A stretch of DNA of 64,000 nucleotides from Micromonospora sp045209745 (GTDB lineage: Bacteria; Actinomycetota; Actinomycetes; Mycobacteriales; Micromonosporaceae), in assembly GCF_045209745.1 (NCBI RefSeq), contig NZ_CP109273.1:5704001-5768000 (forward strand). The letters are read 5' to 3'. Shown one piece after another: positions 8,102 to 16,527 of the stretch. Below the pieces are notes generated by a model, which saw only the letters and a program-made list of their open reading frames with translations, had not been told where the DNA came from and did not search any database. The translations under genes and the position numbers were made by a program. Position 1 is the stretch's first letter. The number at the start of each line of letters is the position of its first letter.

Positions 8102-9435
8102 CCCTGGCGGTCTGCGCGGACGTCGGGTCCACGTACACCAAGGTGGCGGTGGTGGATCTGGCCGCGGGTGTGCTGGTGGGCGCGGCGTCGTCGCCCACCA
8201 CGGTGGGCACCGACGTGCTGCACGGCCTGGACGCCGCCGTCGCGGCGGCCACCGTCGGGCTCGGTGTGCCCGACGCGCCGTGGTATGTGTGCTCGTCGGC
8301 CGGTGGTGGGCTGCGGCTGGCCGTGATCGGCTACGAGCCGCTGGTCACCGCGCAGGCGGGCCGGCGGGTCGGGTTGTCCGCCGGCGCGCACGTGGTGCAC
8401 GTGGCGGCCGGTCGGCTCGGCGCGGCGGACCTGGCGGCGTTGCGGGCGGCCCGACCGGACGTGGTGCTGCTGGTCGGCGGCACCGACGGCGGCGACGCCG
8501 AGACGATCACCCACAACGCGACCCGGCTGGCCCGCGCCCGCTGGCGGGTGCCCGTGGTCCTCGCCGGCAACGGCGACGTCCGCGAGGAGTTGACCGGGCT
8601 GCTGGAGGCCGCCGGCGTGCCCGTGACGGGCGCGGAGAACGTCCTGCCGCGCATCGGGGTGCTCGCACCGGCGTCGGCGCGGGCGGCGATCCGTGCGGTG
8701 TTCCTGCGCCACGTCATCGGTGGGAAACGGCTGTCGAAGGGCACCCGATTCGCGCGGCTGGTACGGGCGGCCACCCCCGACGCGGTGCTCACCGGCGTGG
8801 AGGTGCTCGCCGACACCATCGGCGGTGACCTCGCCGTGGTCGACGTGGGCGGGGCCACCACCGACGTGTATTCGGTGCTCACCCCCGACGAGCGGGCCAC
8901 CGGGCCCGGTCGGGAGGTCGCCGGTAACCTGTGGCGGGCCCGCACCGTCGAGGGCGACCTGGGCATGCGGTGGAGCGCCCCCGGGGTCGTGCGCGCGGCC
9001 ACCGAGGAGCGGCTGCTCGCCGCGGGTGAGTCCGACGACCTGGCGGCCGCCGCGGCGCGCCGGGCCGCCGACCCGGCGTTCCTGGCCGTGGACGACGACG
9101 AGCGGGCCGTGGACCGGCGCATCGCCACCCTCGCGGCGACGGTGGCGTTGCGGCGGCACGCCCGGGGCGCGTCCACGGGCGAGCGGGCCGGGCGGGACCT
9201 GCGCGACGTGCGGCTGATGGTGGGTTCCGGTGGGGTGCTGCGGCACGCGCCGACGGCCGCGTCCGGGCAGGTGCTGGCGGCGGTCCTCGCCGATCACGCC
9301 GGCGGGTGGGCGTTGCCGCGCGCCGCCGCCGCGGTGGTCGACGCCGACTATGTGCTGGCCGCCGGGGGGTTGCTCGCCGAGGAGCATCGGGCGGCGGCCG
9401 GGGCGCTGCTGCGCCACCATCTCCGCACGCATTGA
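8098..9435 (+). CDS. MutL/GlmL-like ATPase, likely B12-mutase reactivator
   Basis: A 445-residue ASKHA-fold protein of the MutL/GlmL family that accompanies adenosylcobalamin mutases. The N-terminal phosphate-binding loop is visible (ADVGSTYTKV) and a second actin-like signature VDVGGATTDVYSV lies mid-protein. Family members release damaged cobalamin or protect the mutase using ATP. The GTG at 8098 overlaps the kal stop; a longer in-frame reading from 7996 would run through kal and is rejected. As the last gene of the operon it is the natural chaperone for KamDE. It could also act on another mutase. Confidence 0.75.
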   Translation: MTLAVCADVGSTYTKVAVVDLAAGVLVGAASSPTTVGTDVLHGLDAAVAAATVGLGVPDAPWYVCSSAGGGLRLAVIGYEPLVTAQAGRRVGLSAGAHVVHVAAGRLGAADLAALRAARPDVVLLVGGTDGGDAETITHNATRLARARWRVPVVLAGNGDVREELTGLLEAAGVPVTGAENVLPRIGVLAPASARAAIRAVFLRHVIGGKRLSKGTRFARLVRAATPDAVLTGVEVLADTIGGDLAVVDVGGATTDVYSVLTPDERATGPGREVAGNLWRARTVEGDLGMRWSAPGVVRAATEERLLAAGESDDLAAAAARRAADPAFLAVDDDERAVDRRIATLAATVALRRHARGASTGERAGRDLRDVRLMVGSGGVLRHAPTAASGQVLAAVLADHAGGWALPRAAAAVVDADYVLAAGGLLAEEHRAAAGALLRHHLRTH

Positions 9436-9487
9436 GACTCGCCGACCCGACACGCCGTGTCGCAACACACGACAGGCCGGGTGTGGG

Positions 9488-9518
9488 TTGACAACCGACG
9501 GGGGTTGGCACGTACCGT
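9488..9518 (+). promoter_or_regulatory. Possible promoter, TTGACA near TACCGT
   Basis: TTGACA at 9488-9493 is a perfect -35 hexamer. TACCGT at 9513-9518 is a weak -10 candidate at 19-nt spacing. It lies 50 nt after the lysine operon and more than 400 nt before lnt, so it could start a non-coding RNA or a long leader. Confidence 0.35.
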
Positions 9519-9519
9519 C

Positions 9520-9826
9520 TTTGAGTCCTACCACGGGAAGCGGCTGTTGTTCGCTTCGTCCCTTCGTCCGCTGGCCGAGCGACATTTTTGAGCGTCATCG
9601 TCGCGGCGGCCAGGTCCAGCGGGCGGGGGTCGGCGGGGCGGCGCGAACCGGCCGCGGTTACCGGTGTACGGGCAGGGTGAGGTGCACGGCCAGTAGACAA
9701 CGGCCCGGCGGGGGCAGCCAGTCCGCGTCCGGTCGGTCCGAAGGTCGTCGTGCCCCATCCTCGCCACACCGGCCGGGAAGGGCCTGGGAGCATCGGGGCG
9801 CGGCGAGAGCCGCGCCCCGATTTGAT
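9520..9826 (+). ncRNA. Candidate structured small RNA or long leader
   Basis: The 479-nt gap between the lysine operon and lnt has no convincing coding frame. It is bracketed by a TTGACA promoter candidate and a perfect 13-bp hairpin. The interior has several short self-complementary GC tracts. I do not recognise RNase P, tmRNA, SRP or 6S signatures in it. It could be an independent sRNA of about 300 nt or an attenuated leader of lnt. Only the layout supports this; expression is unproven. Confidence 0.3.
9792..9821 (+). terminator. Perfect 13-bp hairpin upstream of lnt
   Basis: ATCGGGGCGCGGC and GCCGCGCCCCGAT form a perfect 13-bp stem around a GAGA tetraloop, followed by TTTGAT. It is strong enough to terminate or attenuate. 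It sits 64 nt before the probable leaderless promoter of lnt. Confidence 0.65.
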
Positions 9827-9884
9827 GTCCGCTGGGGGGTCTGTGCCGGGCGGCCCGATGCGGCCGGCGCGGCCGCCAGCCAGG

Positions 9885-9918
9885 TAACCTTCGCCCCGTG
9901 ATCGAGGTGAAGCGGTGA
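9885..9918 (+). promoter_or_regulatory. Leaderless promoter and 6-codon mini-ORF before lnt
   Basis: TAACCT at 9885-9890 lies 7 nt before a GTG at 9898. That GTG opens a six-codon frame (MIEVKR) whose TGA at 9916-9918 overlaps the lnt GTG (9915) by GTGA. The mini-ORF contains GAGGTGA, a good Shine-Dalgarno for lnt. It may couple leaderless initiation to lnt translation, or may simply be the 5' leader. Confidence 0.4.
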
Positions 9919-11582
9919 CGACCCTGGACCGGGATGAGACCCACACTCCGGCGGTGCTGCCCCAGCAGCCGGTCGTGACCGGCCGGCCGGTGCCGCTGAG
10001 GGTCGCCGTGCCCTTGGCCGTGGCCGCCGGGCTGGCCCTGCTGGTGGCGTTCCCCCCGTACGGGGTGTGGCCGCTCGCGCCGGTGGGGGTGGCGTTGCTG
10101 GCCGCCGCTGTGCACCGTCGGCGGTTGCGCGCCGGCGCCGGTCTGGGCTTCCTGACCGGGGTGGCGTTCTTCGCCCCGCTGCTGGCCTGGACGAACCTGC
10201 ACACCGGTTACCTGCCGTGGGTGCTGCTGTCGCTGCTGCAGGCCGGTTATCTGGCGCTGCTGGGCGCGGGCACCGCCTGGGTGTCGCCGCTGGCCGACCG
10301 GAGCCGCTGGGCGTGGCCGGCGCTGACCGGGCTGCTGTGGGTGGGGCAGGAGGCGCTGCGCGACCGCACCCCGTTCGGCGGGTTCCCGTGGGGGCGGTTG
10401 GCGTTCAGCCAGGACACCTCACCGCTGCTGCGCCTGGCCTCGCTGGGCGGGGCGCCGTTGGTGACCTTCGCGGTGGCGCTCGCCGGCGGGTTGCTGGTCA
10501 CCGCCGCCTGGCGGGGCTGGGTCACCGCTCGCGAGACGCCACCCGACGACGCGCCGCACGCGCACGGCCCGCAGGGCGGGACGCCGGCGCGTCGGTGGGC
10601 TTCGGTGGCCGTACCGGTCGCTGTGGCGGTCGCGCTGACCGCCGCGTGCCTGCTCGTGCCGGTCGCTGCCGCCGGGTCCGGCACCACGGTCACCGTGGCG
10701 ATCGTGCAGGGCAACGTGCCGCGGCTGGGCCTGGACTTCAACGCCCAACGGCAGGCCGTTCTGAACAACCACGTCGACGCCACCATCGAGCTGGCCGCGC
10801 AGGTCGCCGCCGGCACCCAACGTCAACCCGACCTGGTGGTATGGCCGGAGAACTCCAGCGACATCGACCCGCTGCGCAACCCCACCGCCGGGGCACGTAT
10901 CTCCCAGGCGGCCGACACGATCCGCGCACCGATCCTGGTCGGCGCGGTGCTGCTGGGCCCCGGCGCAGGGCAGGTCCGCAACGTGGGCATCCTGTGGCAG
11001 CCCGGCACCGGCCCCGATCTGGACCAGCTGTACGCGAAGCGCCACCCGGTGCCGTTCGCCGAGTACGTGCCGCTGCGCAACGTGGCCCGCCTGGTCAGCG
11101 ACAAGGTCGACCTGATCCGGGCGGACTTCGTGGGCGGGAGCACCCCGGGCGTGGTACGCGCCGGCCCCGCCGTGCTCGGTGACGTGATCTGCTTCGAGGT
11201 CGCCTACGACGGGGTGGTCCGCGACACCGTCATCGGCGGCGCGCAGCTGCTGGTGGTGCAGACCAACAACGCCACCTTCGACGAGGCGGAGGCCCGCCAG
11301 CAGTTGGCCATGGTGCGGTTACGGGCGGTGGAGCACGGCCGGCCGGCGTTGATGGCCTCCACGGTCGGGGTGTCCGGGTTCGTCGCACCCGACGGGCGGG
11401 TAAGCGATGCCACCGGGTTCAACACCCGAGAGGTCGTGGTGCGGCAGCTGCGGCTCGACGACGGACGTACCCTCGCCACCCGGCTCGGTTGGTGGCCGGA
11501 GGTGGCGCTCGCCGGGCTGGCCGCGGCGGCCCTGATCGGCGCGGCGGTGCTGCGGCGACGGCAGCGGGCCATGCCCGGATAG
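9915..11582 (+). CDS. lnt: Apolipoprotein N-acyltransferase
   Basis: Adds the third acyl chain to the N-terminal cysteine of lipoproteins at the outer face of the membrane. The 555-residue protein has several membrane helices in residues 30-250, then a C-terminal nitrilase domain. The catalytic triad of the family is visible as E312 (WPENSS), K375 (YAKRHPVPFAEY) and C426 (VICFE). The GTG start is preceded by GAGGTGA. It is followed 34 nt later by ppm1; in mycobacteria the two activities are fused or adjacent, so the pairing supports both calls. Confidence 0.9.
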   Translation: MTTLDRDETHTPAVLPQQPVVTGRPVPLRVAVPLAVAAGLALLVAFPPYGVWPLAPVGVALLAAAVHRRRLRAGAGLGFLTGVAFFAPLLAWTNLHTGYLPWVLLSLLQAGYLALLGAGTAWVSPLADRSRWAWPALTGLLWVGQEALRDRTPFGGFPWGRLAFSQDTSPLLRLASLGGAPLVTFAVALAGGLLVTAAWRGWVTARETPPDDAPHAHGPQGGTPARRWASVAVPVAVAVALTAACLLVPVAAAGSGTTVTVAIVQGNVPRLGLDFNAQRQAVLNNHVDATIELAAQVAAGTQRQPDLVVWPENSSDIDPLRNPTAGARISQAADTIRAPILVGAVLLGPGAGQVRNVGILWQPGTGPDLDQLYAKRHPVPFAEYVPLRNVARLVSDKVDLIRADFVGGSTPGVVRAGPAVLGDVICFEVAYDGVVRDTVIGGAQLLVVQTNNATFDEAEARQQLAMVRLRAVEHGRPALMASTVGVSGFVAPDGRVSDATGFNTREVVVRQLRLDDGRTLATRLGWWPEVALAGLAAAALIGAAVLRRRQRAMPG

Positions 11583-11616
11583 CAACAGCCGGTACGCCGG
11601 CGGGAGCGGAGGAACC

Positions 11617-12426
11617 GTGATCCAGGCGACCGATACGATCCGACGCCCGGATGAGGTACCCGGTGTGGGCCGGGTGCTGGTGGTGATCCCCACCTACAAC
11701 GAGGCCGACAACATCGCCGCGATCGTGGGCCGGGTCCGGCGCGCCGCCCCAGCGGTGCAGGTCCTCATCGCCGACGACAACAGCCCCGACGGCACCGGTG
11801 CGATCGCCGACGCGCTCGCCGACGGCGACGCGCACGTGCAGGTGCTGCACCGCCAGGGCAAAGAGGGCCTCGGCGCGGCGTACCTGGCCGGGTTCGGTTG
11901 GGCGCGGGAGCGCCGCTACCAGGCGGTCGTGGAGATGGACGCCGACGGCTCCCACGCCCCGGAGGACCTGCCGGCGCTGCTGAACGCCGCCCGGGACGCC
12001 GACGTGGTGATCGGGTCGCGGTGGACCAGCGGCGCGCAGGTGCTCAACTGGCCGCTGCGGCGGCTGCTGCTGTCGCGCTGCGGCAACCTGTACGCGCGTC
12101 TCGCGCTGGGCATGCCGGTCTCGGATGCCACCGGCGGCTATCGGGTGTACCGGGTCAGCGCGTTGGACGCCATCGACCTGGGGTCGGTGACCTCGCAGGG
12201 CTACTCGTTCCAGGTGGAGTTGTCCCGGTTGGCGCACCAGGCGGGGGTGCGGATCGTGGAGGTGCCGATCACCTTCGCCGAACGGGAACGCGGGGACAGC
12301 AAGATGAGCCCCCGGATCGTGGCCGAGGCGCTGTGGCGGATCACCGCCTGGGGTGTGCAGGACCGGCGGCAGGCGGTACGCCGCAGCCTGCACGGCACCG
12401 CCACGGGTCAGGCGCGGTGGCCGTGA
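11617..12426 (+). CDS. ppm1: Polyprenol monophosphomannose synthase (GT2)
   Basis: A 269-residue cytoplasmic GT2 enzyme that transfers mannose from GDP-mannose to polyprenol phosphate, the donor for protein O-mannosylation and lipoglycans. The N-terminal VVIPTYNEADN and the DAD metal motif at residues 108-110 (EMDADGSH) are intact. There is no membrane domain, as expected for the stand-alone actinobacterial form. The GTG at 11617 has GGAGG upstream. It lies just after lnt, matching the Ppm1/Lnt partnership known from mycobacteria. Confidence 0.88.
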   Translation: MIQATDTIRRPDEVPGVGRVLVVIPTYNEADNIAAIVGRVRRAAPAVQVLIADDNSPDGTGAIADALADGDAHVQVLHRQGKEGLGAAYLAGFGWARERRYQAVVEMDADGSHAPEDLPALLNAARDADVVIGSRWTSGAQVLNWPLRRLLLSRCGNLYARLALGMPVSDATGGYRVYRVSALDAIDLGSVTSQGYSFQVELSRLAHQAGVRIVEVPITFAERERGDSKMSPRIVAEALWRITAWGVQDRRQAVRRSLHGTATGQARWP

Positions 12427-12493
12427 GCGCGGCCGTGTCATGCTGGATGGACGCGACGCGTCCGTGGTGTCGCGGGAATGGCGATGAGGTGAG

Positions 12494-13012
12494 ATGCGCC
12501 GAGGACTGAAGTTCGTGCCGTTGGCCCTGTTGCTGGCGGTGGTGCTGGAGCTGGCGGTGTTCGTCGGTGTGGGGCGGGCGCTGGGGTTCGGGGCGGCGGT
12601 GTTGCTCGTGTTCGCCGCGTCCCTGTTGGGGCTGGTGCTGATGCGCCGCGAGGGAATGCGCGCCTGGCGTGGTTTCCGCTCCGCCGCCACCGCAGGGCAA
12701 CCACCGGGTCGGCAGGTGACCGACGGAATGGTGGGGTTGGCCGGGGCGATGTTGCTCGCGGTTCCCGGCCTGGTCAGCGGGGTGGTCGGGCTGCTGCTGC
12801 TGGTGCCGCCGATGCGTCGGCTGGCCCGCGCAGGGGTGCAACGCGTCACCGAGCGGCGGGTGTCGTCGATGGTCGCCGGTGACCTGTTCGGGCCCCGCAC
12901 CGTGCGGGTGCGCCAGGGTGCGCCGCAACCGACCCCGCAGCCGGAACAGCCGGTGGTGGTCGACGGCGGCCGGGCCATCGAGGGCGAGATCGTCGAGCCC
13001 GGTCGCCACTGA
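12494..13012 (+). CDS. fxsA: FxsA family membrane protein
   Basis: A 172-residue inner-membrane protein with two N-terminal hydrophobic helices (about 8-55) and another pair around 75-100. This matches FxsA, first known for suppressing phage exclusion. The exact role in actinomycetes is not established. The C-terminal quarter is charged and cytoplasmic. The ATG at 12494 follows GAGGTGA closely. It may be co-transcribed with lnt-ppm1. A perfect terminator follows the stop. Confidence 0.82.
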   Translation: MRRGLKFVPLALLLAVVLELAVFVGVGRALGFGAAVLLVFAASLLGLVLMRREGMRAWRGFRSAATAGQPPGRQVTDGMVGLAGAMLLAVPGLVSGVVGLLLLVPPMRRLARAGVQRVTERRVSSMVAGDLFGPRTVRVRQGAPQPTPQPEQPVVVDGGRAIEGEIVEPGRH

Positions 13013-13022
13013 GCACAGAAAT

Positions 13023-13057
13023 CACGGCGCCCCCGGGGAAACCCCGGGGGCGCCGTG
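13023..13057. terminator. Perfect 16-bp bidirectional terminator
   Basis: CACGGCGCCCCCGGGG and CCCCGGGGGCGCCGTG form a perfect 16-bp stem with an AAA loop between the convergent fxsA and rbpA genes. TTC follows on the plus strand. Confidence 0.88.
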
Positions 13058-13075
13058 TTCGTGCGTTCGCGCGGC

Positions 13076-13417
13076 TCAGGCGCGGCCGCGGCGGGTCCGA
13101 ACCTCTTGCAGCCGCTCAGCGAGGATGTCCTCGAGCTCGGCGATCGAGCGCCGCTCCAGCAGCATGTCCCAGTGGGTACGCGGCGGCTTGGCCTTCTTCT
13201 GCTCCGGCTCGTTGCCGTCGACGAGTCGGGCGACGCTGCCGTCGAACTTGCATTCCCAGGTCATCGGGACCTCGGCGTCGACGGCGAACGGCACCTCGAA
13301 CTGGTGGCCCTTGGCACAGAGGTACTCGCGGGTCTGACGCGGCGCGAGCTCCGTGTTGCGGTCGGATTCGTAGCTCACCGCGCCAAGGCGGCTTCCGCGC
13401 AGCATACGGTCGCCCAT
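13076..13417 (-). CDS. rbpA: RNA polymerase-binding protein RbpA
   Basis: An essential-type actinobacterial transcription activator that binds RNA polymerase and group I/II sigma factors. The 113-residue protein starts MGDRMLRGSRLGAVSYE, keeps the central beta-barrel core, and ends with the sigma-interaction block PPRTHWDMLLERRSI. Cysteines C34 and C56 are present. The segment ECKFDG lacks the second cysteine of the CxxC seen in zinc-binding streptomycete RbpA, so a classic four-ligand zinc site looks incomplete. The ATG at 13417 gives the family's normal N-terminus; longer frames upstream are not coding-like. Confidence 0.95.
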   Translation of the reverse strand: MGDRMLRGSRLGAVSYESDRNTELAPRQTREYLCAKGHQFEVPFAVDAEVPMTWECKFDGSVARLVDGNEPEQKKAKPPRTHWDMLLERRSIAELEDILAERLQEVRTRRGRA

Positions 13418-13655
13418 GATCGACTTCCCCTCGTTCGTGGTGCTGGTCTTCTGGGTGTAACGGTGCGTTCCCGTCGAGTCATTCCCGCCCGAGGGCGTGA
13501 GGCGTCCACGGGTGGGCCGAGGCCAAGGGTAGCCGGCCGGGACGGTCACCCGGCCAGGTGATCCCCAGGCGGGTCGCAACGGTGACGGGTAACCAGTGCC
13601 ACCGGGGATGTTAACCGCCCGAGCGCGGCGAAGGTTGCGCCGGTGTCAGCTCCGA

Positions 13656-14813
13656 TCAACGGGTGGCGTCGTCGGGAGTGGCGGCACTCAGCCGCGCCAG
13701 CGCCAGCGCCAGGTCGCTGACCTGGTCACCGAGCTGCGCTACCCGTCGCTGGGCCAGGTCCCGGTCGGTTTCGGCGGTGTCGAGCCGTACGGTCAGGGCG
13801 GTGACACTGCCCTCGGCGGTGGCCGCCGCCTGCCGGGCCGCGGCCAGTTCGGTGGTGAGCGTGTCGCGGTGGGCGGCCGTGGCGGCCAGCTCCGCGCGCA
13901 GCCGCGCCGCCAGCTCCGCAACCTCTTGTCGGGCGTCGTCGGCCTGTTGGGTGGCGACCTGCGCGCGGTCGCGGGCCCGGTCGGCCTGCTCCCGGGCACG
14001 GGCGGCGTCGGCGGCCTCGGCGCGAGCCCGCTCGGCGTCAGCGCGGGCCTGCTCGATCTGCCGCCGCACGTCCTGCACCTCGGCCTGCCAACGCCCGGCC
14101 CGCTCGGTCGCCTCGGCGGCGGCCCGGGTGGCCCGCTCGGCGTCGGCGCGCACCGCGTCACGCTCGACGGTCAGGTCGGCCACCCGCTGCCGCTCGGCGT
14201 CCCGCTCCGCCCGCAGGTCCCGCACCTCGTCGCGGGCCTGGTCGCGGTCGCGTTCGGCCTGGGTGCGCAGCGCCTCGGCGGCGCTGACGTCGTGCCGCGC
14301 CTGATCGCGGGCAACCTCGGCGCGCTGCGCCCGCTCGTCGGCCGCGGTGGCCTGTCGCACGGCCTGCTCGGCGCGCTGCCGGGCGTCGTCGGCGTCAGCG
14401 AGGGCACCGCGGGCCTGCTCACGGGCGCGCGCCGCGCCGGCCGCCGCGGTCTCGGCGTCGTCGCGGGCCTCGTCGCGTTCGGTCTGCGCCGCCGCGACCT
14501 CGGTCGCGGCCTCCGCGCGAACCTGGGCGAGTTGCCGCTGCACACCCACCGGGGACAGCTCGGCGTGCAGCGACTCGGTCAACGTCTCGACGATCTGGTC
14601 GAGCCGGTCCACCGCCTCCCAGGTGCGGGCCACCTGCCCGGGCAGACCGGGGGCGTTGCGGTGACGCATCCGGCTGTTGCGGGAGGCACGCTGGCAGGCG
14701 CCGTCGTTGTCCCGGCAGTAGCGGAACGGTCGGCCCGCGCCGATCCGTTGCGGCACCGGCTGTCCACAGTGGGCGCATGGGCGGGTCTCGGTGGTGTTGG
14801 GCTGGACGTCCAT
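13656..14813 (-). CDS. Zinc-finger plus long coiled-coil protein
   Basis: A 385-residue hypothetical protein. The N-terminus has four cysteines (C13, C16, C33, C40) that could bind zinc, in the form CAHCGQP...RYCRDNDGAC. From about residue 60 to 370 it is almost entirely a heptad-rich coiled coil full of A, R, E, Q and D. The layout recalls KfrA-like or plasmid-partition-type DNA-binding coiled coils, but no defined family is claimed. On the minus strand a TAGACT hexamer lies 9 nt before the ATG, consistent with a very short leader. Codon use is strongly GC-biased like its neighbours. Confidence 0.7.
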   Translation of the reverse strand: MDVQPNTTETRPCAHCGQPVPQRIGAGRPFRYCRDNDGACQRASRNSRMRHRNAPGLPGQVARTWEAVDRLDQIVETLTESLHAELSPVGVQRQLAQVRAEAATEVAAAQTERDEARDDAETAAAGAARAREQARGALADADDARQRAEQAVRQATAADERAQRAEVARDQARHDVSAAEALRTQAERDRDQARDEVRDLRAERDAERQRVADLTVERDAVRADAERATRAAAEATERAGRWQAEVQDVRRQIEQARADAERARAEAADAARAREQADRARDRAQVATQQADDARQEVAELAARLRAELAATAAHRDTLTTELAAARQAAATAEGSVTALTVRLDTAETDRDLAQRRVAQLGDQVSDLALALARLSAATPDDATR

Positions 14814-15019
14814 CGAGGGCGAAGTCTAGTGCCGGCACCTGGACGACACGTGCAGGGTCGGCTCGCGGCCCAGGCGGTCGCGTCGAGGGTGTAGCGGCGC
14901 GGACGCCTGGAGATGGCGGTCGGACCGGCACACGCCCGGCTCGCCGCCGGTGACCTGGCCGCCGCGCCGCTGGCCGCCGCGATGGTCCGCCGCCGCGACC
15001 GGGGACAGTGACCGTCGGC

Positions 15020-15670
15020 TCAGGGTGTGGCGACCGCCGCGCGGGACCGGTCCGCGGCGATCCGGACGGCCAGCGCAGCGAGGGCCGTCCCGGTCACCCA
15101 GCGCTGCACCCGCAGCCACACCGGTCGGCGGGCGAAGAACCCGGCCAACGCGCCTGCGCTGAGCACGATCAGCGCGTTCATGCTCAGCGCGACGGCGATC
15201 TGGGTCAGGCCGAGCAGCAGGCTCTGCATCGCCAGGTGCCCCCGCGTCGGGTCGATGAACTGCGGTAGCAGCGACACGTAGAGGATGGCGATCTTCGGGT
15301 TCAGCAGGTTGGTGACCAGGCCCATGGTGAACAGCCGCCGGGGCGGGTCCGGCGGTAGCGGTGCTGGCGTGAACGGCGAGCGCCCACCCGGACGCAGCGT
15401 TCGCCAGGCCAGCCAGAGCAGATAGCCGGCCCCGGCGAGCTTCACCGCCGCGTACAGCGTCGGCACCAGGACGAAGACGGCGGCCAGGCCGGCGACCGCC
15501 GCTGCCAGGTAGACGCCGAACCCGGCTGCCACCCCGAGCAGCGAGACCAGGCCGGCCCGGCGGCCCTGCGCCACCGACCGGGACACCAGGTAGACCATGT
15601 TCGGGCCGGGCGTGAGCACCAGCCCCAACGCGACCAGCGCGATGCCCAGCAGTGCACCCGTACCCACCAT
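15020..15670 (-). CDS. LysE/RhtB family amino-acid exporter
   Basis: A 216-residue membrane protein with about six hydrophobic helices. The family signature near the N-terminus is present (LTPGPNMVYLVSRS). These proteins export amino acids or homoserine lactones; the substrate is unknown. I chose the ATG at 15670 because GGGGGGAT precedes it at Shine-Dalgarno spacing; a longer frame to 15790 is hydrophilic and unlike the family. There is no adjacent ArgP-like regulator. A link to the lysine locus 6 kb away is possible but unsupported. Confidence 0.85.
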   Translation of the reverse strand: MVGTGALLGIALVALGLVLTPGPNMVYLVSRSVAQGRRAGLVSLLGVAAGFGVYLAAAVAGLAAVFVLVPTLYAAVKLAGAGYLLWLAWRTLRPGGRSPFTPAPLPPDPPRRLFTMGLVTNLLNPKIAILYVSLLPQFIDPTRGHLAMQSLLLGLTQIAVALSMNALIVLSAGALAGFFARRPVWLRVQRWVTGTALAALAVRIAADRSRAAVATP

Positions 15671-15898
15671 GACGATCCCCCCGTTCACCGATACCCGTAC
15701 CGACCGTAGGTGAGGCGACCATCCCCGAGCAGGGCCAACGGGCAGGTCGTGGCCTGCCGAATCAAACCGGTCACCAGGGCGGAAAGCCACCTTGCGGGCG
15801 TCCGCCGGGAATTGTCACCGGACCGGGTGCGCTGACCGTTGCAGTGCGCGCGCCGTCCGGAGGCTGCGCGTTACGGTGGCCGGGGGAGGTGCCGCAGG

Positions 15899-16375
15899 GT
15901 GACGGAGGCATGGGACGCCGCGGTGGAGGCGCAGATTCGGGGAGCCGTGCAACGCGGCGAGTTCGACGACCTGCCCGGCATGGGCAAGCCGATCCCCGGC
16001 CGAGGCGCGCCGTACGACGAGTCGTGGTGGATCAAGAGTTTCCTGGAGCGTGAGGCGCTGCCCAGCGATCTGCTCCTGCCCACCCCGTTGCAACTGCGCC
16101 GGCGCATCGAGCAGGTCCCTGACGAGGTCCGCGACCTGCCCACCGAGCAGTCCGTACGCGATTTCGTGGGGCAGTTGAACGCGCAGATCGTGGCCTGGCT
16201 GCGCAACCCTGACGGCCCTCGCGTCGTGGTGCGTCCGGTGAACGCCGACGAGGTGGTCCACCACTGGCGCGCCCGGCGCGAGGTCCGCACGCCCGCCACC
16301 GAGCCGGTGACCGGTGTCGCGCCGGTCCGCCGGCCTCGCCACGGCTGGTGGCTGCGCTGGCGCCGCCGGGGCTGA
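15899..16375 (+). CDS. DUF1992 (DnaJ-C28-like) domain protein
   Basis: A 158-residue cytoplasmic protein whose first 70 residues carry the DUF1992 block, found in bacteria and in the human DNAJC28 protein. Motifs such as RGEFDDLPGMGKP and the following DESWWIK segment are visible. The family's function is not known. The GTG at 15899 is preceded by GGGGGAGGT at 7-9 nt. The C-terminal 40 residues are basic with tryptophans and unlike the family core. It seems to stand alone. Confidence 0.82.
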   Translation: MTEAWDAAVEAQIRGAVQRGEFDDLPGMGKPIPGRGAPYDESWWIKSFLEREALPSDLLLPTPLQLRRRIEQVPDEVRDLPTEQSVRDFVGQLNAQIVAWLRNPDGPRVVVRPVNADEVVHHWRARREVRTPATEPVTGVAPVRRPRHGWWLRWRRRG

Positions 16376-16409
16376 CCCCCGTCCCGTCAGCAACTCCCCG
16401 CCGGCCGCG

Positions 16410-16437
16410 TCCGAACTCGTTCCGAACGGATCCGAAC
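16410..16437. promoter_or_regulatory. Three TCCGAAC direct repeats at helical spacing
   Basis: TCCGAAC occurs at 16410-16416, 16421-16427 and 16431-16437, so starts are 11 and 10 nt apart, about one helical turn. The array lies 91 nt before the MFS gene. Tandem, phased heptamers are typical of an activator or repressor binding on one DNA face. The regulator is unknown. Confidence 0.5.
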
Positions 16438-16527
16438 GCCTGGTCCCGGCCCTGACCGCGCCAGCGCGGATACGGTCTGGGCCGGGCGCCTTGCTGACAG
16501 TCGGCGCTGGGACCCGACGGGGGCGAA

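Noticed and set aside
7774..9585. A 603-codon open frame antisense to kal and the MutL-like gene
   Set aside because: Gly/Arg/Pro/His-rich with no motif; explained by GC codon bias.
14913..15011. A 32-residue plus-strand frame (MAVGPAHARLAAGDL...)
   Set aside because: Looks like the tail of a lost gene but is too short and has no ribosome-binding site; not called.
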